From contig DBMN01000188.1 in NCBI GenBank assembly GCA_002298965.1, positions 3,114 through 15,421 on the forward strand: DNA of 12,308 nt. Reading direction: 5' to 3'. The DNA is from Rhizobiales bacterium UBA697. Lineage in GTDB: Bacteria > Pseudomonadota > Alphaproteobacteria > Rhizobiales > Ancalomicrobiaceae. Positions 1 through 7,001 of the stretch are shown here, piece by piece (position 1 is the first letter of the stretch; the number at the start of each line of letters is the position of its first letter). The notes under the pieces are model-generated. The model made no database searches. It saw nothing but the letters and a program-made list of their open reading frames with translations, and was not told the DNA's origin. The position numbers and the translations under genes are program-made.

Positions 1-486
1 CAGGAAGCCGGCGACATGCTGAACCGCCTCGTCCCCGACATCCGCAAGACCGCCGAACTGGTCTCCGAGATCTCCGCCGCCTGCCGCGAGCAGGACATCG
101 GCGCCGCTCAGATCAACCAGGCGATCCAGCAGCTCGACAAGGTGACCCAGCAGAACGCCGGCGCCTCCGAAGAGATGTCGGCGACCTCCGAGGAACTCGC
201 CGCCCAGGCGGAAGAGCTCCAGAGCTCGATCGCCTTCTTCCGGGTCGAAAACGTCGATGCCGCGAGCCATCGCCGTCAGGCCGCGCCCGCTCGGTCGCGC
301 ACCCCCGCCGGCGGTCTCGCCCACCCGGTCGCCCACATGAAGACCTCCGCTCCGGCCAAGAAGACCGCCGCCGCGCCGAAGCGTCAGACCGTCACGGCTC
401 AGCAGGCGCGAGTGCGCGGCTTCGCCCTCGACATGGCGGTGGGCGGACCCGACGACGAAGACGCCGACTTCAAGGAGAGCGCGTGA
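1..486 (+). CDS. Methyl-accepting chemotaxis protein, C-terminal part (5' end outside window)
   Basis: This is the last 161 residues of a chemoreceptor; the reading frame is open from base 1 and the sensor and membrane parts lie upstream. Residues 1 to about 83 are the descending helix of the cytoplasmic signalling domain. The stretch with DIGAAQINQAI and DKVTQQNA is typical of alphaproteobacterial receptors. ASEEMSATSEELAAQAEEL is the second methylation helix, whose Glu/Gln pairs are the substrates of CheR and CheB. After the helix ends at SIAFFR there is a tail of about 75 residues rich in Ala, Pro, Lys and Arg, probably disordered. The tail does not end in the NWETF-type pentapeptide that tethers CheR in enteric receptors. 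The stop codon overlaps the cheW start (TGATG), so the two are translationally coupled. The ligand cannot be inferred because the sensor domain is missing. Confidence 0.95.
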   Translation, partial: QEAGDMLNRLVPDIRKTAELVSEISAACREQDIGAAQINQAIQQLDKVTQQNAGASEEMSATSEELAAQAEELQSSIAFFRVENVDAASHRRQAAPARSRTPAGGLAHPVAHMKTSAPAKKTAAAPKRQTVTAQQARVRGFALDMAVGGPDDEDADFKESA

Positions 487-980
487 TGGCCACAAACGAG
501 ACCGAAACCCAGTTCGTGACCTTCGCGCTCGGCTCGGAAGTCTTCGCGATCCCGGTCTCGGTGGTGCGGGAGATCCTCGATCACGAGGAGGTCTTCCGCA
601 TCCCGAACGGCCCCGCCTACCTCCTCGGCCTGCGCAACGTCCGCGGCCAGGGCGTGCCGGTGATCGACCTGCGCCTCCGGCTCGGGCTGACGAAGACGGA
701 GACGACCACCAACACCCGTGTCCTGGTGGTCGACGTCCCCCTCGCCGACCGGCTGCTGACCCTGGGCCTGATGGCCGACCGGGTGTTCGAGGTGGCCTCC
801 TTCGGGGCGAACCAGACCGATGCCGCCCCCGACATCGGGGTCGGCTGGAACTCGGACTACATCGCCAGCGTGATCCGGCGCGAGACCGGCTTCGTGGTGA
901 TCATCGACCTGGCCCGGCTGCTGTCGTCCGCCGAAATGGCGACGCTCGCCGCCGTGCCCGCCGCCCCGCGGGCCGCCTGA
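486..980 (+). CDS. cheW: Chemotaxis coupling protein CheW
   Basis: A 164-residue single-domain CheW that bridges chemoreceptors and the histidine kinase CheA in cytoplasmic signalling arrays. The domain fills nearly the whole protein (about residues 8-155). Family hallmarks are QFVTFALGSEVFAIPVSVVREIL at the N-terminus, the NVRGQGVPVIDLR stretch (residues 51-63, with the conserved receptor-binding-region Arg at 53), and the C-terminal VVIIDLARLL strand-helix. The length is normal for the family. I chose the ATG at 486, which overlaps the stop of the receptor gene by one base; a GTG at 483 directly before it in the same frame is possible and adds one residue. The order receptor-cheW-cheR-cheB points to one chemotaxis operon. 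The C-terminal Ala/Pro-rich tail is a few residues long and looks non-conserved. Confidence 0.96.
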   Translation: MATNETETQFVTFALGSEVFAIPVSVVREILDHEEVFRIPNGPAYLLGLRNVRGQGVPVIDLRLRLGLTKTETTTNTRVLVVDVPLADRLLTLGLMADRVFEVASFGANQTDAAPDIGVGWNSDYIASVIRRETGFVVIIDLARLLSSAEMATLAAVPAAPRAA

Positions 981-986
981 CATCGC

Positions 987-1026
987 CGGAGGCGCCGCCG
1001 ACCTGACGGTCGCGACGGCGCCTCCG
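987..1026 (+). other. Strong stem-loop between cheW and cheR
   Basis: CGGAGGCGCCG (987-997) is the exact inverse of CGGCGCCTCCG (1016-1026). Inside it a second 5-bp stem, CGACC (999-1003) with GGTCG (1008-1012), closes a TGAC tetraloop. The result is a two-part, nearly continuous hairpin of 16 base pairs in a 100-nt gap. No T-run follows (the next bases are rich in C and G), so a simple intrinsic terminator is unlikely. An mRNA processing or stability element, or partial attenuation that lowers cheR/cheB relative to cheW, fits better; this is inference. Confidence 0.6.
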
Positions 1027-1080
1027 CCGCGGGCCCCCGCCCGCCGACAAACCACCGTCCGAACGGACGCAACCGGGAGC

Positions 1081-1989
1081 ATGACCGACGTGAGCCGAGC
1101 CGCCGCCGTCCGAACGTCCGAAGAGAGCGATCGCCTTTCCTCCCGCGATTTTCAGCGTCTTGCCGCTTTCATCAACGATTACAGCGGCATCAAGATGCCG
1201 TCCGCCAAGCAGGTGATGCTGGAGGGCCGCCTGCGCCGCCGCTTGCGCGCGACCGGCCACGAGACCTTCGCCGACTATTGCCGCTTCCTCTTCGACGAGG
1301 ACGGGCTCGAGGCCGAGGCGATCTTCCTGATCGACGTCGTCACCACCAACAAGACCGACTTCTTCCGCGAGCCGACGCATTTCGAGTATCTCGTCAAGCA
1401 GGCTCTGCCCGATCTCGCGGCGCGCGGCGTCTCCTCCATCCGCGCCTGGAGCTCGGCCTGTTCGATCGGCGCCGAGCCCTACACGATGGCGATGGTGCTG
1501 GCCGAGTTCGCCGCCGCCAATCGGCCGACCTCGTGGTTCGTGCTGGCGACCGATCTCTCGACCGACGTGCTGGAGACGGCCCGCCGCGGCATCTATCCGC
1601 GTTCGATGCTCGATCCGGTGCCGTTGGCGCTGCGCAAGAGCCACGTCCGCATCGCCCGCCGCGAGAGCGAGACCATCGCCCGGATCGCCCCGGCGCTGCG
1701 CTCCAACGTCGGCTTCGCCCGCCTCAACCTGATGGACGAGAGCTATCCGGTCGGCGATCCGATGCACCTGATCTTCTGCCGCAACGTGCTGATCTATTTC
1801 GACAAGGAGACGCAGAAACAGGTCCTGCGCCGGCTCTGCGACAATCTCCTGCCCGGCGGCTACCTGTTCATCGGCCATTCCGAGAGCATCACCGGATTCG
1901 ACCTGCCGGTGAGGACCGTGTCGAACACCGTGTTCCAGAAGCTGCCCGACGGCGCCCCCCGTCCGGCGCCCATCCGACGGAGGACCTGA
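1081..1989 (+). CDS. cheR: Chemotaxis protein methyltransferase CheR
   Basis: A 302-residue SAM-dependent methyltransferase that makes glutamyl methyl esters on chemoreceptors, used for adaptation. The N-terminal all-helical CheR domain spans about residues 18-75 (SSRDFQRLAAFINDYSGIKM). The catalytic Rossmann domain follows: TTNKTDFFRE (88-97) is the family's conserved TTN-x-T-x-FFRE block, SSACSIGAEPY (124-134) the SAM-binding loop, ATDLSTDVL the acidic strand end that binds the SAM ribose, CRNVLIYFD (233-241) the conserved motif near the active site, and LFIGHSESI a late core strand. There is no tetratricopeptide extension, so this is the plain CheR type. The ATG at 1081 is preceded by GGGAG ending one base before it, which is tight; no better in-frame start is visible. 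Only four bases separate the stop from the cheB start, so co-translation with its antagonist CheB is expected. Confidence 0.96.
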   Translation: MTDVSRAAAVRTSEESDRLSSRDFQRLAAFINDYSGIKMPSAKQVMLEGRLRRRLRATGHETFADYCRFLFDEDGLEAEAIFLIDVVTTNKTDFFREPTHFEYLVKQALPDLAARGVSSIRAWSSACSIGAEPYTMAMVLAEFAAANRPTSWFVLATDLSTDVLETARRGIYPRSMLDPVPLALRKSHVRIARRESETIARIAPALRSNVGFARLNLMDESYPVGDPMHLIFCRNVLIYFDKETQKQVLRRLCDNLLPGGYLFIGHSESITGFDLPVRTVSNTVFQKLPDGAPRPAPIRRRT

Positions 1990-1993
1990 GCTC

Positions 1994-3106
1994 ATGGCCA
2001 AGCGCGTACGTGTCCTGATCGTCGACGATTCCGCCAGCGTCCGTCAGACGCTCTCGCAGGTCCTGTCGCAGGATCCCGAGATCGAGGTGACCGGTGTCGC
2101 CTCCGACCCCTATGTCGCCGCACGGCGCATCGCCGAGGACGTGCCCGACGTCATCACCCTCGACGTCGAGATGCCGCACATGGACGGCATCACCTTCCTC
2201 AAGAAGGTGATGTCGCAGCACCCGATCCCCGTGGTGATGTGCTCTTCGCTGACCCTCGAGGGCTCCGAGACGCTGATGCAGGCGCTCGAGGCCGGCGCCG
2301 TCGACGTCATCGTCAAGCCGAAGATCGGCGCCGCCGACCATCTCGCCGAGAGCGCGATGATGATCTGCGAGACCGTCAAGGGCGCCGCCAAGGCCCGCAT
2401 CCGCCGCCCCCGCATCGGTTCGGCCCGGCCGGTGGAGGAGCCGCGCGGCTACGGCGCCCCGGCGCCCAAGCTCTCCGCCGACGCGGTGCTGCCGCCGGCG
2501 CGGCCTTCGGTCACCGGCGCCATGGCCAAGACCACCGAGATCGTCGTCTGCGTCGGCGCCTCGACCGGCGGCACCGAGGCGCTGCGCGACTTTCTCGTCG
2601 CCCTGCCGGCCAACTCGCCGGGCATCGTCATCGTCCAGCACATGCCGGAGAAGTTCACCGCCGCCTTCGCCAAGCGCCTCGACGGGTTGTGCGAGGTGTC
2701 GATCAAGGAGGCCGAGAACGGCGATCCCGTGCTGCGCGGCCACGTGCTGATCGCGCCCGGCGGCCGCCACACGCTGCTCGAGCGCCGCGGCGCCCGCTAT
2801 CACGTGACGGTGCGCGACGGACCGCTGGTGTCGCGCCACCGCCCCTCGGTCGACGTGCTGTTCCGCTCCGCCGCCCGCGCCGCCGGGCCGAATGCGGTCG
2901 GCGTGATCATGACCGGCATGGGCGACGACGGCGCCCGCGGCCTGCTCGAGATGAAACAGGCCGGCGCCTATACCGTGGCGCAGAACGAGGAGACCTGCGT
3001 CGTCTTCGGCATGCCGAAGGAGGCGATCGAGCTCGGCGGCGTCGACCGCATCGTCGCCCTCGACGACATCGCCCGCGAGATCCAGATCGCCCAGCAGCGC
3101 GCCTGA
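1994..3106 (+). CDS. cheB: Protein-glutamate methylesterase/glutaminase CheB
   Basis: A 370-residue response regulator-methylesterase that removes methyl groups from receptors and deamidates receptor glutamines once phosphorylated by CheA. The receiver domain (about residues 4-125) shows the acidic pair D11-D12, the phospho-acceptor D57 in TLDVEMPHMDG, the switch Ser in CSSLT (83-87) and K108 followed by Pro. A Pro/Arg/Ala-rich linker of about 50 residues leads to the catalytic domain (about 182-368). The expected serine-hydrolase triad is present: S190 in GASTGG, H216 in VQHMP and D312 in MTGMGDDG. Length and order match classical CheB. AGGAC/GGAGG before the ATG at 1994 is a good ribosome-binding site. 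This is the last gene of the chemotaxis operon in the window; a strong hairpin follows eight bases after the stop. No cheD or cheY is visible downstream. Confidence 0.97.
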   Translation: MAKRVRVLIVDDSASVRQTLSQVLSQDPEIEVTGVASDPYVAARRIAEDVPDVITLDVEMPHMDGITFLKKVMSQHPIPVVMCSSLTLEGSETLMQALEAGAVDVIVKPKIGAADHLAESAMMICETVKGAAKARIRRPRIGSARPVEEPRGYGAPAPKLSADAVLPPARPSVTGAMAKTTEIVVCVGASTGGTEALRDFLVALPANSPGIVIVQHMPEKFTAAFAKRLDGLCEVSIKEAENGDPVLRGHVLIAPGGRHTLLERRGARYHVTVRDGPLVSRHRPSVDVLFRSAARAAGPNAVGVIMTGMGDDGARGLLEMKQAGAYTVAQNEETCVVFGMPKEAIELGGVDRIVALDDIAREIQIAQQRA

Positions 3107-3114
3107 GACCGGCC

Positions 3115-3144
3115 CGCGACGCCTCGCATCCCCGAGGCGTCGCG
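3115..3144. terminator. Hairpin between convergent cheB and aldehyde dehydrogenase genes
   Basis: CGCGACGCCTCG (3115-3126) and CGAGGCGTCGCG (3133-3144) form a perfect 12-bp stem with a 6-nt loop. It sits in the 45-nt gap between two convergent stop codons, where a shared terminator is expected. Neither side has a real T-run, so it may act as a transcript-end stabiliser or need Rho. Confidence 0.7.
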
Positions 3145-3151
3145 CCGCCGT

Positions 3152-4669
3152 TCAGTCGACGAGATCGTCGGGCAGCAGCCCCTCGGGGAAGTTCTGGTAG
3201 GCGACGGGGCGCAGGAAGCGCCGGATCGACAGCGTGCCGACGCTGGTCGCGCCGAAGTTGGAGCTGGCCGGCCAGGGGCCGCCGTGCACCATCGAATCGA
3301 CCACCTCGACGCCGGTCGGGAAGCCGTCGACGAGGACGCGGCCGGCCTTGCGCTCGAGGATCGGCAGCAGCGACCGCGCGACCGCGAGATCGGCGTCGTC
3401 CATGTGCAGCGTCGCGGTGAGCTGGCCGACGAAGCCGAGGGCGACGTCGCGCATCTCGGCGAGCGAACCCACGCGGACGACGAGGCCGAGCGGGCCGAAG
3501 ACTTCGTCCTGCAGGCCGTGATCGGCGGCGAAGGCCGCGCCGGTCGTCTCGAAGAGCTGCGGCGAGGCCGCCCGCCCCTCCGCCTCGGTCGCCAGCACGG
3601 TGTCGACACCCTCGGCCGCCGCGATCCGGGCGCGTCCCGCGCGATAGGCGGCGGCGATACCGTCGGTCAGCATGGTCTGCGGCGCGACCTTGGCCAGGGC
3701 AGCGGAGGTCGCGGCGACGAAGCGGTCGGCGTCGGGTCCGTCGATCACCACCGCGATGCCGGGATTGGTGCAGAACTGACCGGCGCCGACCGTCAGCGAC
3801 CCGGCCCAGCCGGCACCCAGCGCCTCGGCGCGGGCGGCGAGCGCCGCCGGCAGCAGGAACATCGGGTTGACGCTGCCGAGTTCGCCGAAGAACGGAATGG
3901 GTTCCGGCCGCGCGGCGCAGAGGTCGAACAGCGCCCGTCCGCCGGCGAGCGAACCGGTGAAGCCGACCGCCTTGATGCGCGGATGGGTGACCAGCGCCTC
4001 GCCGACGGCGCGCGCACCGCCCTGGACCAGCGAGAACACGCCGGCCGGCGCGCCGCAGCGCAGGATCGCCGCATGGATCGCCTCGGCGACGATCTCACCG
4101 GTGCCGGGATGGGCCGAATGGCCCTTCACCACCACCGGGCAACCGGCCGCCAGCGCCGCGGCGGTGTCGCCCCCGGCGGTCGAGAAGGCGAGCGGAAAGT
4201 TCGAGGCGCCGAAGACCGCGACCGGGCCGATCGGCCGCTGGACGAGGCGGATGTCGGGCCGCGGCATCGGCTGGCGATCCGGCAGCGCCGCGTCGTGGCG
4301 GCGATCGAGATGCCATCCTTCACGGACATGCGCGGCGAAGAGGCGGAGCTGACCGACCGTGCGGCCGCGTTCGCCCTCGAGCCGAGCCGGCGGCAGACCG
4401 GTCTCCTGGGTACCGATCTCGGTGATCGCCGCACCGCGGGCCTCGATCTCTTCGGCGATCGCCTCGAGGAAGGCGGCACGATCGGCCCGCGACGTCGCCG
4501 ACCAGACCCAGAACGCCTCTTCCGCCGCCTCGCAGGCGCGGTCGACGATCGCCGTCGTGCCGGCAGCGAAGGTATGGGCCGGACCATGCGCCGGGGTGGA
4601 GACGAAATGTGCGTCGCCATCGACCCATTCGCCCGCGACGAGGTGCCTGCCGTGTGGTGTGAATGCCAT
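3152..4669 (-). CDS. NADP-dependent aldehyde dehydrogenase, alpha-ketoglutarate semialdehyde dehydrogenase type
   Basis: A 505-residue cytoplasmic aldehyde dehydrogenase that most likely oxidises alpha-ketoglutarate semialdehyde (2,5-dioxovalerate) to alpha-ketoglutarate, the last step of hydroxyproline (and some sugar-acid) breakdown. Catalytic residues are all visible: N157 in FGASNFPLAFS, K182 in VVVKGHSAHPGT for the cofactor phosphate region, E263 in FFGELGSVNP, and the nucleophile C300 in GAGQFCTNPG. The N-terminal HGRHLVAGEWV, the GHSAHP loop and the C-terminal VDGFPTGVEV...GGPWPASS are characteristic of the KGSADH subfamily as I know it. I chose the ATG at 4669, with GGAG seven bases upstream; the frame stays open to an ATG at 4759 but that extension (31 residues, basic, with three Cys/His clusters) is not family-like and runs through the control region. 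Divergent from the imine reductase gene. In other bacteria the equivalent is called hypH or lhpG. The exact substrate is inferred from context. Confidence 0.9.
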   Translation of the reverse strand: MAFTPHGRHLVAGEWVDGDAHFVSTPAHGPAHTFAAGTTAIVDRACEAAEEAFWVWSATSRADRAAFLEAIAEEIEARGAAITEIGTQETGLPPARLEGERGRTVGQLRLFAAHVREGWHLDRRHDAALPDRQPMPRPDIRLVQRPIGPVAVFGASNFPLAFSTAGGDTAAALAAGCPVVVKGHSAHPGTGEIVAEAIHAAILRCGAPAGVFSLVQGGARAVGEALVTHPRIKAVGFTGSLAGGRALFDLCAARPEPIPFFGELGSVNPMFLLPAALAARAEALGAGWAGSLTVGAGQFCTNPGIAVVIDGPDADRFVAATSAALAKVAPQTMLTDGIAAAYRAGRARIAAAEGVDTVLATEAEGRAASPQLFETTGAAFAADHGLQDEVFGPLGLVVRVGSLAEMRDVALGFVGQLTATLHMDDADLAVARSLLPILERKAGRVLVDGFPTGVEVVDSMVHGGPWPASSNFGATSVGTLSIRRFLRPVAYQNFPEGLLPDDLVD

Positions 4670-4785
4670 GATCGTTCTCCGGTCCGCAGCGCGGCGCGAT
4701 CGGCGAAAATGCCGAGATGCGTTGACGACAAGACAAATACAGTATGTATGCAAAATCACAAGTCACGCGAAGGAGCGAGAGAGCG
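4670..4785. promoter_or_regulatory. Divergent control region with a motif shared with the 6930-6956 site
   Basis: This 116-nt gap drives the aldehyde dehydrogenase leftwards and the imine reductase rightwards. An AT-rich patch at 4722-4750 reads TTGACGACAA, four bases, AATACA, GT, ATGTATG. The same string, with one change in the first block and without the GT, occurs on the minus strand at 6956-6930 before the DHDPS-family gene. Inside it ATACA-GTA-TGTAT (4737-4749) is an inverted repeat, and TTGACGACAA is one base off the palindrome TTGTCGACAA. As a promoter for the plus-strand gene, TTGACG (4722-4727) could be the -35 with TATGTA (4743-4748, 15-bp spacer) or TGTATG (4745-4750, 17-bp spacer) as -10. 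AGGAG at 4771-4775 is the ribosome-binding site. The motif is probably both promoter and GntR-type operator; that part is inference. Confidence 0.65.
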
Positions 4786-5820
4786 ATGAGCGACGTCGAG
4801 ATCGTCAGCATCGAGACCCTGGGCGAGCGCATCGCCGCGGTCTTCCGGAAAGCCGGGCTCTCGCCCGATCAGGCACGCGCGGTCGCCCGCGTCATCGCCG
4901 CCGGCGAGCGCGACGGTTGCAAGTCGCACGGGCTCTATCGCATCGAGGGCTGTCTGAAGACGCTCGCCGCCGGCAAGGTCGTGGCCGACGCCGATCCGGT
5001 CGTCCACGACGACGGATCGGCGGTGATCCGGGTCGAGGCCGGCGGCGGCTTCTCCTGCCTCGCCTTCGAGCGCGGCGCGCCTCTCCTCGCCGAGCGCGCC
5101 CGATCGCTCGGCCTCGCGGCGCTGGTGATCAACGACTGCACCCATTTCTCGGCGCTGTGGCCCGAGGTCGAGTCGCTGACCGACCACGGCGTCGCGGCGC
5201 TGGCGATGTGCCCGAGCTACGCGACCGTCGCGGTGACCGGCGGCGACCGGCCGCTGCTCGGCACCAACCCGCTCGCCTTCGGCTGGCCGCGGCCGGGAAC
5301 CGCCCCTTACGTCTTCGACTTCGCCACCTCGGTTGCCGCCCGCGGCGAGATCGAACTGCGCCGCCGCGCCGGCGAGACCCTGCCCGAGGGCTGGGCGATC
5401 GACGCCGAGGGCCGACCGACCACCGATCCGACGGAGGCGCTCGCCGGCGCCATGCTGCCCTTCGGCGGCCACAAGGGCTCGGCGATCTCGACCATGATCG
5501 AGCTTCTCGCCGGCGTGATGATCGGCGATCTGACGAGTACCGGTGCCCTCGATCGGCTCGGCACGACGACGCTGGCGCCGGCCCACGGCGAGTTGATCCT
5601 CGCCTTCTCGCCCGAACGCTTCGCCGCCGGTCGCCCGGGCGATCCCTTCGCCCGTGCCGAGGCGCTGTTCGAGGCGATCGTCGGCCAGGGCGCGCGGCTT
5701 CCCTCGCAGCGCCGTTACGCCGCGCGGGCGAAGGCGGCAAAGGACGGCATCGCGCTCACGCCCGCGGAAGCAGCCCAGCTCCGCCGCTTCGAGACGCTCG
5801 GCCTCGCCGCGCTCGGCTGA
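4786..5820 (+). CDS. Ldh-family NAD(P)H-dependent oxidoreductase, probable pyrroline-2-carboxylate reductase
   Basis: A 344-residue member of the malate/L-lactate/ureidoglycolate dehydrogenase fold, a family distinct from Rossmann dehydrogenases. Seen: SHGLYRI with the conserved catalytic His at 48, VINDCTHFSALWP around 122-135 (cofactor and substrate cleft), GTNPLAFGWP, FDFATSVAARGEIE and GGHKGSAISTMIELLAG, all in the family order. Within the family, DpkA-type enzymes reduce cyclic imines (delta1-pyrroline-2-carboxylate to L-proline, delta1-piperideine-2-carboxylate to L-pipecolate). Because the neighbours look like hydroxyproline genes, this activity is the best guess; it would deal with pyrroline-2-carboxylate from trans-3-hydroxyproline dehydration or D-proline oxidation. 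Malate or lactate dehydrogenase activity cannot be excluded. I chose the ATG at 4786 (AGGAG ten bases upstream) over the in-frame ATG at 4744, which lies inside the promoter motif. Convergent with the DHDPS-family gene; a shared terminator lies between. Confidence 0.88.
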   Translation: MSDVEIVSIETLGERIAAVFRKAGLSPDQARAVARVIAAGERDGCKSHGLYRIEGCLKTLAAGKVVADADPVVHDDGSAVIRVEAGGGFSCLAFERGAPLLAERARSLGLAALVINDCTHFSALWPEVESLTDHGVAALAMCPSYATVAVTGGDRPLLGTNPLAFGWPRPGTAPYVFDFATSVAARGEIELRRRAGETLPEGWAIDAEGRPTTDPTEALAGAMLPFGGHKGSAISTMIELLAGVMIGDLTSTGALDRLGTTTLAPAHGELILAFSPERFAAGRPGDPFARAEALFEAIVGQGARLPSQRRYAARAKAAKDGIALTPAEAAQLRRFETLGLAALG

Positions 5821-5832
5821 GGCGGGCACGAA

Positions 5833-5864
5833 GAGAAAAGGCCCGCCGGAGGGCGGGCCTTCTC
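5833..5864. terminator. Bidirectional intrinsic terminator
   Basis: AAGGCCCGCC (5838-5847) pairs with GGCGGGCCTT (5852-5861) around a GGAG loop; GAG (5833-5835) and CTC (5862-5864) extend it past a two-base bulge. On the minus strand the stem is followed by TTCTCTTC, giving a T-rich tail for the DHDPS-family gene; on the plus strand the tail is weaker (CTCGC). It lies between convergent stop codons at 5820 and 5884. Confidence 0.85.
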
Positions 5865-5883
5865 GCATCGCATCGGCGATCGC

Positions 5884-6846
5884 TCAGGGGCGGTAGGTCT
5901 GCACCGCGCCCGGCAGCTTCGACCAGTCGGCGTACCAGGTCTCGAACAGCGCCAGCTGCGTCTCGACGAAGCCGCGCTGGCTCGCCGTCAGGGCGTCGGT
6001 CTCGTTGAAGTGCAGCGTGTATTCCGGGTTGCCCTTCAGCACCATCATGTACTTGAAGAACAACACCAGATCCGGCCCCTCGTCGAAGGTCGAGAGCACG
6101 TTCATCGCCGCCTCGAGCTCCAGGGCGCGGACGCGGGCGTCGGCATCGCCCTTGGCGGCGGCCTGGGCCAGCGCCGTCAGATGCAGCACTTCCTTCGGCA
6201 GCACGTTGCCGATGCCGGTGATCGAACCGGTGGCGCCGCAGTTGACGAAACCGTGGAAGACCGCGGTGTCGACGCCGATCATCAGCGTCACGCCGTCGCC
6301 GCCGCTGGTGATGTTCTCGGCCGCGTAGCTCATGTCGGCCGGGCCGCCGAACTCCTTGAAGCCGACCAGATTGGGATGCTCGGCGCGCAGCGCGAAGAAG
6401 AGATCGGCGCGGGTGGCGAAGCCGTAGTAGGGGCTGTTGTAGATCACCGCCGGCAGGTCCGGCGCCGCCGAGAGGATCGCCTTGAAGTGGGCGCGCTGCG
6501 CCGCGATCGAGGGTCCGCGCGACAGAACGCGCGGGATGACCATCAGGCCCTTGGCGCCGACCTTCTGGGCATGGGCGGCGATCGCCACGGCCGAGGCGGT
6601 GTTGATCGCGCCGGTGCCGACGACCACCGGAATGCCGGCGGCGGTGAGCCGCGCCACGCCTTCCATGCGCTGCGCGTCGGTGAGGAGCGGCCAGTCGCCC
6701 ATCGAACCGCAGTAGACGACCGCCGACATGCCGGCCGCCATCAGCTCCGCACCCTTGCGCACCAGCGCATCGAAGTCGGGCGTGCGGTCGGCCTTGCAGG
6801 GCGTCATCAGGGCGGGAATGCAACCTGTGAAGATGTTGGACGTCAT
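5884..6846 (-). CDS. DHDPS/N-acetylneuraminate lyase-family protein, probable 1-pyrroline-4-hydroxy-2-carboxylate deaminase
   Basis: A 320-residue TIM-barrel class I aldolase-superfamily protein. The Schiff-base lysine is K164 in LVGFKEFGG and the catalytic tyrosine is Y136 in IYNSPYYGF, both at the usual positions. The pyruvate-binding loop, GTTGE in dihydrodipicolinate synthase, is replaced by CGSMGDWPLLT (46-56). That variant, with the FKEFGG loop and about 320-residue length rather than about 290, is what I associate with the hydroxyproline-pathway deaminase (HypD/LhpC), which turns 1-pyrroline-4-hydroxy-2-carboxylate into alpha-ketoglutarate semialdehyde and ammonia. The product is exactly the substrate of the aldehyde dehydrogenase at 3152-4669, which supports the call. 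A lysine-biosynthetic role is unlikely. Start ATG at 6846 has AAGGAG six bases upstream. It has its own AT-rich promoter/operator (6928-6956) and is separated from the upstream GntR gene by 155 nt. Confidence 0.9.
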   Translation of the reverse strand: MTSNIFTGCIPALMTPCKADRTPDFDALVRKGAELMAAGMSAVVYCGSMGDWPLLTDAQRMEGVARLTAAGIPVVVGTGAINTASAVAIAAHAQKVGAKGLMVIPRVLSRGPSIAAQRAHFKAILSAAPDLPAVIYNSPYYGFATRADLFFALRAEHPNLVGFKEFGGPADMSYAAENITSGGDGVTLMIGVDTAVFHGFVNCGATGSITGIGNVLPKEVLHLTALAQAAAKGDADARVRALELEAAMNVLSTFDEGPDLVLFFKYMMVLKGNPEYTLHFNETDALTASQRGFVETQLALFETWYADWSKLPGAVQTYRP

Positions 6847-6927
6847 CGGGGGCTCCTTGGTTTCCCGCCACGAGGGACGGTCGAGAGCGGGCGCCGAACG
6901 CCCGGCCACCGACCGGATCTGGGTGGA

Positions 6928-6956
6928 GACATACATTGTATTTTTTTTGTCGACAA
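6928..6956 (-). promoter_or_regulatory. Promoter/operator of the DHDPS-family gene
   Basis: Read on the minus strand from 6956: TTGTCGAC, eight A, then TACAATGTATG. TTGTCG as -35 and TATGTC (6933-6928) as -10 are 17 bp apart, a good sigma-70 layout. TTGTCGACAA (6947-6956) is a perfect 10-bp palindrome overlapping the -35, and ATACA-T-TGTAT (6931-6941) is an inverted repeat overlapping the -10 area. The block matches the one at 4722-4750. Palindromes of this kind are typical of FCD-type GntR repressor operators, and one such gene is directly upstream. The flanking 6847-6927 and 6957-7001 hold only the leader and nothing else I recognise. Confidence 0.68.
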
Positions 6957-7001
6957 GATGCCGACGACGAGGACCACCCCGACCGACCCCCGCGCCCGCC
7001 C

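Noticed and set aside
1450..1482. Ala in the CheR SAM-binding loop (CSIGAEPY) where enteric CheR has Glu
   Set aside because: The loop keeps the Gly and the EPY part, and Ala at this position is seen in many CheR proteins as far as I recall; no functional conclusion is warranted.
4670..4759. N-terminal extension of the aldehyde dehydrogenase to the ATG at 4759
   Set aside because: It would use the promoter motif as coding sequence, is not family-like, and the ATG at 4669 has a proper ribosome-binding site and the expected subfamily N-terminus.
1..4785. A functional link between the chemotaxis operon and the hydroxyproline genes (chemotaxis towards hydroxyproline)
   Set aside because: The two are convergent, separated by a strong hairpin, share no motif, and the receptor's sensor domain is outside the window, so adjacency alone does not support it.
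3284..4789. A 501-codon plus-strand frame opposite the aldehyde dehydrogenase gene
   Set aside because: It is antisense to a gene with all catalytic residues intact, has shadow-type Arg/Gly/Asp composition and no recognisable domain.
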